Source of the DNA: Clostridium lundense DSM 17049
GTDB taxonomy: Bacteria > Bacillota > Clostridia > Clostridiales > Clostridiaceae
Direction of reading: 5' to 3'
NCBI RefSeq assembly: GCF_000619945.1
Contig: NZ_JHVC01000006.1
Span: 222,129 to 286,128 of the forward strand
DNA: 64,000 nt
The translations under genes were made by a program, and so were the position numbers. The notes beneath the pieces were generated by a model. That model was not told where the DNA came from, did not search any database, and was given only the letters and a program-made list of their open reading frames with translations. This document shows, piece after piece, positions 31,985 to 41,006 of the stretch (within the stretch, counting starts at the first letter, position 1; the number at the start of each line of letters is the position of its first letter).

Positions 31985-34174
31985 TTAATTTATTGGTTTT
32001 GAGTTAATAAATTCTTTAGCTATTTCATCTGAATTTCCATTACCTTCTAGTATCGAAACTTCACAATAAACTCCATTTTCTTTCCAAATGTATATATATT
32101 CTTTTAATCTTTTATTTTCTTTAGATTCTTCTTCATAAAGCTCATATTTAAAAACTTCCTTACCGTCAATTTTTATTGAATTAACTTTTTTCCTTGCATC
32201 ATCATAATTTTTTGAGTCTTTTCTTTGTGAAAATGATACTGCTCCAATAAGAAATAAATTATCTACTTTTGAAATGTAACTCATATTCAATTCATAATTA
32301 AACTTTTCATTTTTTATATCACAATCTTCTAAAAGTATAACTTCTGCTCTATCTATAGTTATATTTTTATTAATATTTAATGGAAATTTAGGCGTAAATC
32401 CTAATAGTTCTTTTGCTTTTTTTAAATCATCTTTATCGTATATTAATAAAGGTTCAATCTCTGTTAGAAACTCCTTCTTCACAGAATAATCTACATTTTT
32501 TATATCTTCAACATATTTTATTGACGAGGCAACTTTTCCTATATCATCTATAGAAAGTTCCAGTACATCGTCAGATTCGCCACAGCCATATTCTATGCTA
32601 TACCATATTCCTTCATTTTGCCATACAAAATATTTTCTTATATTTTGGGAGCCGTTAGAGCATATACTCTTTATAGTGATATTATATCCATTTATTCCTC
32701 CTAAATTTATTTCCATTTTACTGATTTGAACTTTTGTATCTTCGCTTATCTCCTCTACATCACGTTTTAAAACTTTTTCCATGTTTTCTTTGGAAGCTTG
32801 AAAAGAAAAGAATTTATTATCAAGTACCTTATGTGCAGGTTTTTGAAAAACAATTCTTAACAGATTAGCTTTGTCAGAATTTCTCATAATATTAAACATA
32901 CGTAGTGCTCTATAGTTTTCTGGAAGATAATCTGGCACCTTAAACTTAAACCCTGCAATTTCTTCTGCCTTTTTTAAATTATTATACAATTTTATTGGTG
33001 AATCAATAAGAAACTTATCTTCTTCCTGTTTTTTTATTGAATTCTTATTATTAACTGCTGTAACAATGTTATCAGTTCTAATATCTTTAGCTGTTACACC
33101 ACTTGTAAATATAATACCTCCAGCTAATACACAACATATAGCTGCTGCTGCTGACATTTTATAAGACCCTTTCTTAAAATTTTTTATCATTTCTATTCTC
33201 CTTCTAATTTCACTCTTTGTTTCAAAAAAAATTGCTAATTGCGGTACTTCTCTGCTACTTGAAATCAACTTTGAAAAATTAATTAGCGTCATGCCATATT
33301 CTATGACCTCTTCTTCTCCTAAAGTTTCAAGTACATAAGCATCACAAGCGCACTCTCTTTGAAATTTCATTCTCTTTATTAAAAACCATACCACTGGATT
33401 AAACCAATGTATTAAAAGAGCAACCGTTCCAAGAAAATTATAAAGCAAATCTTTTCTTTTATAATGTATCAATTCATGTAAAAGTATATGTGATAGATTC
33501 TTATAATTATTTATGCTATACTCATATTTAGGAATATAAATCTTTGGTTTTAAAACCCCTAATATGCATGGAGTTTTAAAATTATCACAAGCATAAATAG
33601 GTATGTTTCTATTTATGCTTACTTTCTTTTTATACTCTTCTATTAGCGATACAACTTTTAACTCTGTAAGCTGCTCTAAATTTAAAGTTTTCCTTTTAAA
33701 TTTCCATACAACTATTATGAAAAATAAAGTTATACTAAAAACACCTATTAACCATATACAAGAAACTATGCTCAAAGCATTAGTAATTACATTTTCCATT
33801 GTTATTTTTTCGTGCTTATAACTTATTTTTTCTGAAGATAAAACTGAAGATGACTTGTTGTCTTTTCTGGCATCATTTAAATAAACTTTTCCTTCCTTAA
33901 AAAAGTCATGAACAGCACTAGAATTACTTTTGCTTTCAGTTTTTAATATTTTATTTTCGCACTTCTTAAATAAAGAACCAAATAAATTTATATTACTTGG
34001 AATATTCACGGGTATTATAAGTCTTATCATAATTATAAGCAACAAAGCATGTTGAAGCCGCACTCCAATATGTCTATTAAATAGTTTTAGAATTAAATTT
34101 ATTAATAACGCTGCAACACTTGCCGTTAGAGAAACTTGTAGAACACATAAAAATATTCTAACTAAAATATCCAT
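31985..34174 (-). CDS. BlaR1-like M56 membrane metallopeptidase with unusual sensor domain
   Basis: 729 residues. The N-terminal 340 hold four membrane helices and the gluzincin motif HELIHYKRKD (near 232-241), as in BlaR1/MecR1 proteases that cut BlaI repressors. The C-terminal extracellular half (about 380-729) has no SxxK penicillin-binding motif. It instead carries two copies of a YLPENYRALRMF/FTPKFPLNIN-type domain similar to DUF4367, so the signal is probably not a beta-lactam. The upstream blaI gene is 13 bases away. Confidence 0.87.
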   Translation of the reverse strand: MDILVRIFLCVLQVSLTASVAALLINLILKLFNRHIGVRLQHALLLIIMIRLIIPVNIPSNINLFGSLFKKCENKILKTESKSNSSAVHDFFKEGKVYLNDARKDNKSSSVLSSEKISYKHEKITMENVITNALSIVSCIWLIGVFSITLFFIIVVWKFKRKTLNLEQLTELKVVSLIEEYKKKVSINRNIPIYACDNFKTPCILGVLKPKIYIPKYEYSINNYKNLSHILLHELIHYKRKDLLYNFLGTVALLIHWFNPVVWFLIKRMKFQRECACDAYVLETLGEEEVIEYGMTLINFSKLISSSREVPQLAIFFETKSEIRRRIEMIKNFKKGSYKMSAAAAICCVLAGGIIFTSGVTAKDIRTDNIVTAVNNKNSIKKQEEDKFLIDSPIKLYNNLKKAEEIAGFKFKVPDYLPENYRALRMFNIMRNSDKANLLRIVFQKPAHKVLDNKFFSFQASKENMEKVLKRDVEEISEDTKVQISKMEINLGGINGYNITIKSICSNGSQNIRKYFVWQNEGIWYSIEYGCGESDDVLELSIDDIGKVASSIKYVEDIKNVDYSVKKEFLTEIEPLLIYDKDDLKKAKELLGFTPKFPLNINKNITIDRAEVILLEDCDIKNEKFNYELNMSYISKVDNLFLIGAVSFSQRKDSKNYDDARKKVNSIKIDGKEVFKYELYEEESKENKRLKEYIYIWKENGVYCEVSILEGNGNSDEIAKEFINSKPIN

Positions 34175-34187
34175 ATTTAATATCCTC

Positions 34188-34568
34188 TTACTTTCCTTCT
34201 TTCTTATTTTTAAGAAGCTGTTCTAATTCCTCAATTTCCTCTTCAGACAAAGGTTTTTCCTCTAAAAATTTTGTAAAAAGCATCCCTACAGCTCCATCAT
34301 ATACCTTTTGAAGAAAAGATTCATTTTCAGCTTTTATACATTTGTCTCTAGATATTAATGGATAATAATTATAGGTTCTACCTACCTTTTCAAATCCTAT
34401 TGCTTCTTTTTTTAAAAGTCTAGTTATAAATGTTTTTACTGTTTGTGTTGACCAATCCATTTTACTTGTTAATGAGTTAATTATTTTTTCAGATGTTAAA
34501 GGATGCTCCTTCCAAAGAAGTTTCATTACTTCCCACTCAGCTGCTGAGATCTTGGGCATATCTTTCAT
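34188..34568 (-). CDS. BlaI/MecI-family repressor
   Basis: 126 residues with the family winged helix: ISAAEWEVMKLLWKEHPLTS, then MDWSTQTVKTFITRLLKK and a dimerising C-terminus ending EELEQLLKN. It should bind TACA..TGTA sites just upstream of its own start and be released when the adjacent M56 protease cleaves it. Operon with that protease gene. Confidence 0.92.
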   Translation of the reverse strand: MKDMPKISAAEWEVMKLLWKEHPLTSEKIINSLTSKMDWSTQTVKTFITRLLKKEAIGFEKVGRTYNYYPLISRDKCIKAENESFLQKVYDGAVGMLFTKFLEEKPLSEEEIEELEQLLKNKKEGK

Positions 34569-34591
34569 ATCCTATTCCTCCGTTCTAAGTT

Positions 34592-34628
34592 TACATATGT
34601 AGATCTACAACTATAGTTTACATTTGTA
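34592..34628 (-). promoter_or_regulatory. BlaI-type operators
   Basis: TACATATGTA (34592-34601) and TACATTTGTA (34619-34628), each followed by GAT, match the TACA..TGTA core of Bla/Mec operators. They lie 24-60 bases upstream of the repressor start. Confidence 0.7.
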
Positions 34629-34689
34629 GATTTTCATTGTCAAGTTAAATTTTGTATTTTTCTATATTACTATTTTTCACTACCATATA

Positions 34690-34755
34690 AAAGATTTAAA
34701 TCAAAAAGAAGCCTACATAGATTGAATCTACTCCAATCCATGTAGGCTTCCTTTA
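34690..34755. terminator. Hairpin with AGCCTACAT / ATGTAGGCT arms
   Basis: GAAGCCTACATAGATTGAAT (34709-34728) pairs with ATCCATGTAGGCTTC (34737-34751) by an 11-base perfect core, followed by TTTAGTTAA on the plus strand. It lies between the SLH protein gene and blaI, both leftward. On the reverse strand it follows the SLH gene's promoter-distal end only by reading out of blaI's upstream region, so its use is unclear. Confidence 0.45.
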
Positions 34756-34818
34756 GTTAATATTAAATCTATATTTGAAATAAAATTTTGTTTCTTATTA
34801 TCTCCAATCTGATTAAAA

Positions 34819-37083
34819 CTATCTTCTTATATTATCCAAAACCCTGTATATGGCTATAGATAAATCTGTCCAAGTGGCATTAGCTTTTGGTCTTATCTTA
34901 TTGTCCTTAACCTCTAAAATTCCTAAACCTTTAGCTATACCCATATATCCTAAGTTTTCATTTTTTATTTCTTTTGCATCATTAATCTTTAATTGGAATA
35001 TATCCTTGGAGTTTGCTAATTTTTCATATCCTAAAAATTTAACTAAGGCTTTTGCCATATCTTCTCTAGTAACTTTTGAATTTATATCAAACTTGCCTTC
35101 TTTATTTTCAACTATTCCATATAATACCGCTAACTGTAAATACTTATAATTAGTATCGTTTTTAGATGTAGCAGTTTCAAACTTTAAAGCACTAGCTTCT
35201 TTTAATAGATATGGTCTATATCCTTTTGCGTTAACTAGCATTTTTATAAAATCCATTTGAGTTATTTCCTTATTAGCTTCAAAATTAACAGTATCCATAA
35301 CTCCATTATAAGCAAGTATAGTTAATTCATTTTTGTAAGGACTTACTTTTATCTTTTCCATAAACTTATCTATATTTTCGTCTATTTCTTCTCCCATGTC
35401 ATTTAAAATTTTTCCTGTAAAAGCGTCTAATGTAGTTAAAGGTGAATAATAAACTGAAGCAAAATTATTCCACTTGTATACTAATTTCGTTTCAAATTCT
35501 GGCTTTTTCGGATCATTGTTTTTGCTTATCTTCATATAATTAAGCTCTGGTTTATACTTACTAAATAATGTGTTCTTTCCTTCTTCTTTATTTATTAAGT
35601 TGTTAGCTTCACTAAATTTAGCATCTTCATTCCAATTAATTCTAAAGTCACATAACTCCCCTTTTACCGCATCAATTGATATATCTATATAATTGCCATC
35701 ATAAGGTATACCATTAACTGTTCTTACAAAATTGAAATGATACCTTTTATCATACATATTATTGTTATCAGCTATATAATTTGTTTGCTTAGTATTTATA
35801 TCCTTAAATTTTTCCGGAGCATATTTTACTATAAATTCAATAGCCTTATTATAAGCCTGCTCCCAAGTCATTGTAGTAGCTTCTTTTTCATTTTCTCTAA
35901 AGTTTTTATATAGATTAACTATATTTTCATTTAAAGCATCTATAGCTATCTGTCCACCATCATATACCTTATTTTTGTCTTGCTTCTTCTCAAAGTCTAT
36001 AGACCAAGTATTTTTTGCACCAAAAATTGCCTCTCTATTTTCATTATATCTTACATTATTAATTTCATAGCCTTCTCCATATAACTCTTTTATTTTTTGC
36101 CTAGCTAATTCTACTGCTCTATCTTTACTTATTTCTTTATCTAATGGCTTATTTATTTTTATCTTGCTTAAATAATCTTTCTTTTCTTTATCAGTTAAAT
36201 CTTTTTCTACTTTTTTGCCAAAAGTATCATTTATGAACTTTCCTTCTTTAGCATCCAATAATCCACCATTAGAAAATTTAGATCTATAAACTAGTTTAGT
36301 TTTATTTCCATTCTCTTCAGATTCATATTTATCCCTATAAGGAATATATAATAGTTCCAAACTCAAATCTTTTTTTATAATTTCATCAGCTTTATCTCCT
36401 GCAATTATCCCTTCGGTAGAAGGTACTTTTGCATTAGCATCCCAATTAATATAGTAGCTTATTACTTCTCCCTTAATTCCATCTACTTCAACTACCAATG
36501 AATTTTCATTATATTTTACTCCATTAATGTATCTTGAATAAGTGTAACTATAAGTGTTATCCCCTCTTTTATACATATAATCTGTATTAGATTTTACATA
36601 CTTTGTTTCTTTAAATTCCTTTGGATTAATTTTCTGTAGAAAGGCTTCTGCTTTCTTTCTTCCTTCCTCTTCTGTTATTTTAGCAATATTATTTGTTTGA
36701 CCTTCTATATATTCTCGTTTTGAAGCTCTTAATATTTTTCCGTCAAAGGCATTCACGAACACTTCCATAGTCGTATTACTGTTACTGTCATTCTTTCTCC
36801 AATAAATTTGCCAAAAATAATTTTTATCTTCATATGACTGTGAAAATTCTACTGAACATTCGTATTTCTTTTCATCTATAGTTACATTAAAATAATCTTT
36901 TAATATTTTTTTAGAAAGATTTTTAGCTTCATCCTTTGAGATTTTTGCTTCCTTTTCAACAGCTGCTATATTTGCATTATTTTTATTTTCAACTGGCTTA
37001 ACATCGCTAGCAAAAACTGCTGAGTAATTTGTTATTGTCAAAACTGTACCCAAAACTAATGCAATTAATTTTTTACTCTTCAT
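34819..37083 (-). CDS. Secreted YcdB/YcdC-repeat protein with S-layer homology domains
   Basis: 754 residues from ATG at 37083, placed after GGGGGAG (two in-frame ATGs upstream overlap this site). Signal peptide with cleavage near AVFASD. Residues 45-570 hold repeated YcdB/YcdC-PepSY-type units (ISKDEAKNLSKKILKDYF; TWEQAYNKAIEFIVKY; VEVDGIKGEVISYYINWDAN and ISIDAVKGELCDFRINWNED). The last 170 residues are SLH domains (YNGVMDTVNFEANKEITQMD, VTREDMAKALVKFLGYE), which bind cell-wall polymers. Likely an envelope-anchored regulator of peptidases. Monocistronic. Confidence 0.88.
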   Translation of the reverse strand: MKSKKLIALVLGTVLTITNYSAVFASDVKPVENKNNANIAAVEKEAKISKDEAKNLSKKILKDYFNVTIDEKKYECSVEFSQSYEDKNYFWQIYWRKNDSNSNTTMEVFVNAFDGKILRASKREYIEGQTNNIAKITEEEGRKKAEAFLQKINPKEFKETKYVKSNTDYMYKRGDNTYSYTYSRYINGVKYNENSLVVEVDGIKGEVISYYINWDANAKVPSTEGIIAGDKADEIIKKDLSLELLYIPYRDKYESEENGNKTKLVYRSKFSNGGLLDAKEGKFINDTFGKKVEKDLTDKEKKDYLSKIKINKPLDKEISKDRAVELARQKIKELYGEGYEINNVRYNENREAIFGAKNTWSIDFEKKQDKNKVYDGGQIAIDALNENIVNLYKNFRENEKEATTMTWEQAYNKAIEFIVKYAPEKFKDINTKQTNYIADNNNMYDKRYHFNFVRTVNGIPYDGNYIDISIDAVKGELCDFRINWNEDAKFSEANNLINKEEGKNTLFSKYKPELNYMKISKNNDPKKPEFETKLVYKWNNFASVYYSPLTTLDAFTGKILNDMGEEIDENIDKFMEKIKVSPYKNELTILAYNGVMDTVNFEANKEITQMDFIKMLVNAKGYRPYLLKEASALKFETATSKNDTNYKYLQLAVLYGIVENKEGKFDINSKVTREDMAKALVKFLGYEKLANSKDIFQLKINDAKEIKNENLGYMGIAKGLGILEVKDNKIRPKANATWTDLSIAIYRVLDNIRR

Positions 37084-37274
37084 AAAACTCTCCCCCATCA
37101 TTTAAAATAATTTCACTGTTAACTAGATATACGTAAAAGTTGTTTGGTTAGTTATAATTATCATTAAATTAAATAATTTATATAATAAACCTTTAATTAT
37201 ATGACATTCATATATTTTCCTAATTATTATATAAGACGATACATCTTTTGAATCCGCTTCAAAAATTTCACAAC

Positions 37275-37347
37275 TTTCTAAAATATAAAAAACTCTGTCT
37301 GCAAGTCCAATTTTCAAACCATAATCTGAACTAAAATGCAAACAGAG
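37275..37347 (-). terminator. Long structured terminator after the 79-aa SOS gene
   Basis: On the reverse strand CTCTGTTTGCA and TGCAGACAGAG form the outer stem. An inner pair AGTTCA/TGGACT fits between them, and the structure ends in a run of six T. It lies about 20 bases after the stop of the 79-residue gene. The double stem is more elaborate than the other terminators here and might be a small RNA structure. Confidence 0.6.
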
Positions 37348-37366
37348 CAATATGTTTAATTAACTC

Positions 37367-37606
37367 TTATTGAAGATTTATATTGTCAGGGAGTAATAAA
37401 AAATTTAAGTTCTTAAAACTATTTTTATATGAAATATTATTAGCTATATCCTTTGCTTCCTTTAAACTTCTTGCTTTAAATGTGAAATGTCCACCTTCTT
37501 TATTGTAAAATCCTCCTCCAATTAAATATCTAGAATTCACAGTACCTTCATTTGTTTCTTGTCCATTAACATTATAGTATATTTTTATAAATAATCTGTT
37601 ATTCAT
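37367..37606 (-). CDS. Small LexA-controlled protein of unknown function (79 aa)
   Basis: 79 residues, beginning MNNRLFIKIYYNVNGQETNE, then a Gly-rich strand (YLIGGGFYNKEGGHFTFKA) and a helix (SLKEAKDIANNI). I do not recognise a family. It has a perfect GGAGG site and a consensus promoter whose spacer is a LexA box, so it should be made after DNA damage. It stands alone between a promoter and a structured terminator. No toxin or membrane features are visible. Confidence 0.75.
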   Translation of the reverse strand: MNNRLFIKIYYNVNGQETNEGTVNSRYLIGGGFYNKEGGHFTFKARSLKEAKDIANNISYKNSFKNLNFLLLPDNINLQ

Positions 37607-37692
37607 AAAGTATACCTCCCACTAAAATCTCAACTTAACCTTTGTAATCTATAATAATTATATTAACCTTTCACATCAAATATTCCACTTTT

Positions 37693-37721
37693 ATTATATC
37701 GAACATGTGTTCTAGTGTCAA
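37693..37721 (-). promoter_or_regulatory. Consensus promoter with LexA box in its spacer
   Basis: On the reverse strand TTGACA (37721-37716), a 17-base spacer and TATAAT (37698-37693) are perfect. The spacer contains GAACACATGTTCG, an exact GAAC-N4-GTTC LexA half-site pair. LexA bound there would block RNA polymerase. The gene driven is the 79-residue ORF. Confidence 0.85.
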
Positions 37722-37887
37722 CTAAAAAATTATCTCCCACTTTTTCAGATGACAGAGGTAATTATAAATTGTGAAAAATGAATAGTATATATTGAATTAA
37801 AATTTTCTACATTTCATTTGGCAAAATTCAAAATAAAAAAACTTACCCTAAGGGTAAGCTAAAACTTAATCATTTATAATATATTTG

Positions 37888-37937
37888 GGGCTATTTTAAA
37901 ATATTTTTTCATAATAATTTATTTTGAGACAGCCCCT
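37888..37937. mobile_element. Short MITE relative with GGGGCTGTCTCAAAA end
   Basis: GGGGCTATTTTAAAATA at the left and TATTTTGAGACAGCCCC at the right form terminal inverted repeats of about 17 bases with few mismatches. The right end equals the outer end of the element at 27421-27520. Confidence 0.6.
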
Positions 37938-37974
37938 TCTTTATTTTTCACTATTCACTTTTAACTTTCATTAA

Positions 37975-38496
37975 CTACTTTCCCAAATATTCAATTATAG
38001 CTCTCATATAAGCTGGCAGATCTTTTGGTGTCCTTGATGTAATCAGATTTCTATCTATTACTACCTCTTTATCCACATATTCTGCTCCAGCATTTTTAAT
38101 ATCATCTATTATAGCATTTACACAAGTCATTCTATAACCTTTTAAAATTCCTGAAGATATAAATACCCAGCCTCCATGACATATAGTAGCTAATAACTTA
38201 CCTTCTACTGAAAAATCTCTAACCAGCCTTTTTATACTATCATATCTTCTAAGTTTATCTGGTGCCCAACCTCCTGGTACTATTATTCCATTAAACTCCT
38301 TTGTAGAAATTTCCTCTGGGTTTTTATCCACTTCCACAGTTAAACCGTATTTTCCTTTATATGTATTGCTGCTTCCACTACCTATAATTAAAACTTCACA
38401 ACCCTCTTCTCTAAGTCGTAAAACAGGGTACCATAATTCTAAATCCTCAAATCCATCTTCTGCAAGCATTATGATCCTCTTTCCAGCAAGTTTCAT
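37975..38496 (-). CDS. DJ-1/PfpI-family protein
   Basis: 173 residues. Flavodoxin-like fold with the nucleophile elbow ATICHGGW (Cys106, His107) and the acidic partner in EDGFEDLE near residue 15, as in PfpI/YhbO-type enzymes, which act as peptidases, deglycases or stress proteins. First of the leftward neighbours; a short gap and its own GGGTGAT site separate it from the flavodoxin gene. Confidence 0.9.
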   Translation of the reverse strand: MKLAGKRIIMLAEDGFEDLELWYPVLRLREEGCEVLIIGSGSSNTYKGKYGLTVEVDKNPEEISTKEFNGIIVPGGWAPDKLRRYDSIKRLVRDFSVEGKLLATICHGGWVFISSGILKGYRMTCVNAIIDDIKNAGAEYVDKEVVIDRNLITSRTPKDLPAYMRAIIEYLGK

Positions 38497-38596
38497 ATAA
38501 ATATCACCCTTTCTTTTTAACTTTGGAACTATATAGCAATTACACTTTGCAATATATTGTACTTTCTTACTATAATATTTTTAATATATGAGTCTT

Positions 38597-39091
38597 TTAT
38601 ACCTCATTAATATTTGTAAAAATTTCATTTGTAAATTCATTAATTTTATTTATATAATTTTCATCTTTAAAATCTTTACCATCTATTTTCAATGTAGCAA
38701 CAGGACTTTTACCTATTAACTCTCTCATATCATCAAACACCTTATTAGAAGCGGAGCCTTTCTGAGTATAAAAAAATGCTACATTTTTAAACTTTAAATG
38801 ATTTTCATTTATGTAAGTTCTTATAGCTGGTGATAGATGAGATGCCCATACTGGAGTGCCTATAATAATTAAATTAAACATTGATGGATCTTTTTTTATA
38901 GGCTTTATGACAGTGATATTCTTTTTTAATCCTTCTCTTCCACCCTTTAAAAATCCCATTAACCCATCTCTATTCTTCACGTCATATATTTCTTCTATGC
39001 TGCAAGATAGTTTTTCTCCAATAATTTTTGATATATTTTTAGTAGTACCTGTTCTTGAGTAGTATACAACTAATATTCTTTTATCCTGCAT
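38597..39091 (-). CDS. Flavodoxin-family protein
   Basis: 164 residues. The phosphate-binding loop YYSRTGTTKN at 9-18 holds FMN, and IIIGTPVWASHLSPAIRTYI is the usual second flavin loop. Likely an electron carrier or NAD(P)H:quinone-type reductase in the cytosol. It follows the isomerase gene by 22 bases, so they are probably cotranscribed. Confidence 0.9.
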   Translation of the reverse strand: MQDKRILVVYYSRTGTTKNISKIIGEKLSCSIEEIYDVKNRDGLMGFLKGGREGLKKNITVIKPIKKDPSMFNLIIIGTPVWASHLSPAIRTYINENHLKFKNVAFFYTQKGSASNKVFDDMRELIGKSPVATLKIDGKDFKDENYINKINEFTNEIFTNINEV

Positions 39092-39113
39092 ATTTTTTCC
39101 TCCCTTTTCAAAA

Positions 39114-39920
39114 TTACTCTGATAAGTACTTATTTAATTTTGAGATTCTTTCATAAGCTATCTTTAAAAATTTTTCAGGAGTTATGTGTTTATCTTCTCT
39201 CCTCACAAATACCTCCATACTTAAGTATCCATTATAATTATCTACAGGAAAATGTTTTTTAATCTCTTTCCATTCTATATTTCCATCATAAGGCAACCAA
39301 TGTCTATCTTTTAATCCGTCACTATCAGATATATGGGTAGCAAATAACCTATCACCATAAAGTTTCAATAGATTTATATCTCTATTCATTGCAATAGTGT
39401 TATGTGAAGAATCAAAACAAAGTCCTAAATTAGGGGATTTTATGTGAGATAGCAAATAATGTATTGAAAAATTATCATCTGTATTCTCTATAGCCACTTT
39501 CACACCATTTTTCTCTCCTGCTTCAACTATTTTTTCTATTGACTCTATACCATAGGAATTAGTTTCCTTCAATCCAAAATCTTCTGTTACGTGCATTACC
39601 ATAATTGGTATATGAAAATTACTACATTCCTCTATATATCTAATATGTTTTTTTACTATGCTATCTCTTAAATTTTTATCATGACTCCAAAAACCGTTGC
39701 AATTACTAAAAGGAGCATGTATATTTTCAAATTCCAATCCATTTTCTTTAACAAGCTTTGATATATCTTCCTTTCTTACTGGCCAATCTCCTTCTTCATC
39801 TTCCCACCAAATTGACACTGCATCAAATCCCGCAGCTTTTATGAACTTTAATCGCTGTTCAAGTGGCATTACAAATCCAAACCAAGAAAATATACCTATC
39901 TTAAGCTCATCTTTTGTCAT
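39114..39920 (-). CDS. Sugar phosphate isomerase/epimerase-type TIM barrel protein
   Basis: 268 residues of the xylose-isomerase-like barrel family. Metal and substrate segments are seen: FENIHAPFSN, VAIENTDDNF, LGLCFDSSHNTI and ATHISDSDG, then MEVF near the C-terminus. Glu, Asp and His from these bind a divalent metal. The true substrate is unknown. Only 13 bases separate it from the dipeptidase gene. Confidence 0.88.
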   Translation of the reverse strand: MTKDELKIGIFSWFGFVMPLEQRLKFIKAAGFDAVSIWWEDEEGDWPVRKEDISKLVKENGLEFENIHAPFSNCNGFWSHDKNLRDSIVKKHIRYIEECSNFHIPIMVMHVTEDFGLKETNSYGIESIEKIVEAGEKNGVKVAIENTDDNFSIHYLLSHIKSPNLGLCFDSSHNTIAMNRDINLLKLYGDRLFATHISDSDGLKDRHWLPYDGNIEWKEIKKHFPVDNYNGYLSMEVFVRREDKHITPEKFLKIAYERISKLNKYLSE

Positions 39921-39933
39921 TTCCTCTCATCCC

Positions 39934-40908
39934 TTATCTTAATATATTTTTAATAACTCTTTCTATATTTTTATAACATATCATTTCAATTTCTTCCTCT
40001 GAAAAACCGTCCTTTTTTAAGGCTATTACTAACTTTTCCATATGAGAAATATCCTTAACCTCTACTGAACATGATATTCCATCAAAGTCAGTTCCTAATG
40101 CAATGCATTGGATTCCACCTACATTTTTTATATGCCTTATATGTTTTATCATATCATCTATTCTACTTATATCTCTTGTATTTTCTGGATATTCACTTCC
40201 CGTATCTAAAAAATAATTACAAAAGTTTATACCCATTACCCCTCCCTTATCAGAAAGAATTTTTATCATTTCATCTGTTAAATTTCTTTTATGAGGTGTA
40301 ATCTTTCTAGCATTAGAATGAGATGCTACAAATGGATCTTTGGAATATTTAGCTACATCATAAAAACCTGCATCAGAGAGATGTGATACGTCTATTATCA
40401 TTCCTAATCTATTCATTTCTTGTATTAGCTCTATACCAAAAGGTTTAAGTCCATTTTCCATATACTCCTCTTTACAATTAGGAAATCCTATTTCATTTTC
40501 ATAGTTCCATGTAAGCGTTATAAGCCTTACTCCTAATCTATAAAAATTTCTAAGATTACAAAGCTGTCCTTTTAAAGCTCCACCCTCTTCTATTGTTAAA
40601 AAAGCTGATATTTTTCCTAATCTTTTATTATTGCATAATTCTTCATAATTTCTAGCAAGTCTTATATCATCTGTATTTTCTTTTAATTCTAAATAAAATC
40701 TATCTAACATCTTAAAACAAGTTTCTAGGGAACTTTCACATTCTTCTTTATCTATAAATAGTGCAAAGAATTGTGCTAAAGAGTTTCCACATTTAAGTTT
40801 CTCTATATCTATAGAAAGATCATTTTTTCTTAAGTTTTTATCTTCTTTAGAATTTATTAACTTATAAATAGTATCACAGTGCATGTCTATTATATTCAAT
40901 ACTTTCAC
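39934..40908 (-). CDS. Membrane dipeptidase (M19 family)
   Basis: 324 residues. Zinc ligands: MHCDTIYKL (His10, Asp12), TIEEGGALKG (Glu), IDVSHLSDAG and VASHSNARKITPHKRNLTD. Near the end is LGTDFDGI. These form the binuclear site of renal-dipeptidase relatives that split dipeptides, including D-amino-acid ones. No signal peptide, so it acts in the cytosol. GGGGGTG site before the ATG. Confidence 0.93.
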   Translation of the reverse strand: MKVLNIIDMHCDTIYKLINSKEDKNLRKNDLSIDIEKLKCGNSLAQFFALFIDKEECESSLETCFKMLDRFYLELKENTDDIRLARNYEELCNNKRLGKISAFLTIEEGGALKGQLCNLRNFYRLGVRLITLTWNYENEIGFPNCKEEYMENGLKPFGIELIQEMNRLGMIIDVSHLSDAGFYDVAKYSKDPFVASHSNARKITPHKRNLTDEMIKILSDKGGVMGINFCNYFLDTGSEYPENTRDISRIDDMIKHIRHIKNVGGIQCIALGTDFDGISCSVEVKDISHMEKLVIALKKDGFSEEEIEMICYKNIERVIKNILR

Positions 40909-40961
40909 CCCCCTTTAATCATATTACAGTATAGAATAAATTACCATACAATTATAAAAAT

Positions 40962-40989
40962 AAAAAACCCTACAGTTGTAAGGTTTTTT
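40962..40989. terminator. Terminator of thrC
   Basis: AAAAAACCCTACA and TGTAAGGTTTTTT pair with one wobble, just after the thrC stop on the reverse strand. Confidence 0.75.
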
Positions 40990-41006
40990 ATATATTTAAA
41001 AATTGT

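Larger units (their letters stand above)
37607..37974. other. Intergenic region with SOS promoter and MITE remnant
   Basis: About 370 bases without a gene. It holds the LexA-boxed promoter (37693-37721), a hairpin AACTTACCCTAAGGGTAAGCT (37840-37860, partly quoted arms ACTTACCC/GGGTAAGC) and a 50-base MITE relative (37888-37937). Confidence 0.55.

Noticed and set aside
37123..37350. A 75-codon reading frame on the reverse strand
   Set aside because: It starts at TTG with no ribosome site and runs through a terminator hairpin with a T-run, so it is better explained as terminator plus AT-rich spacer.
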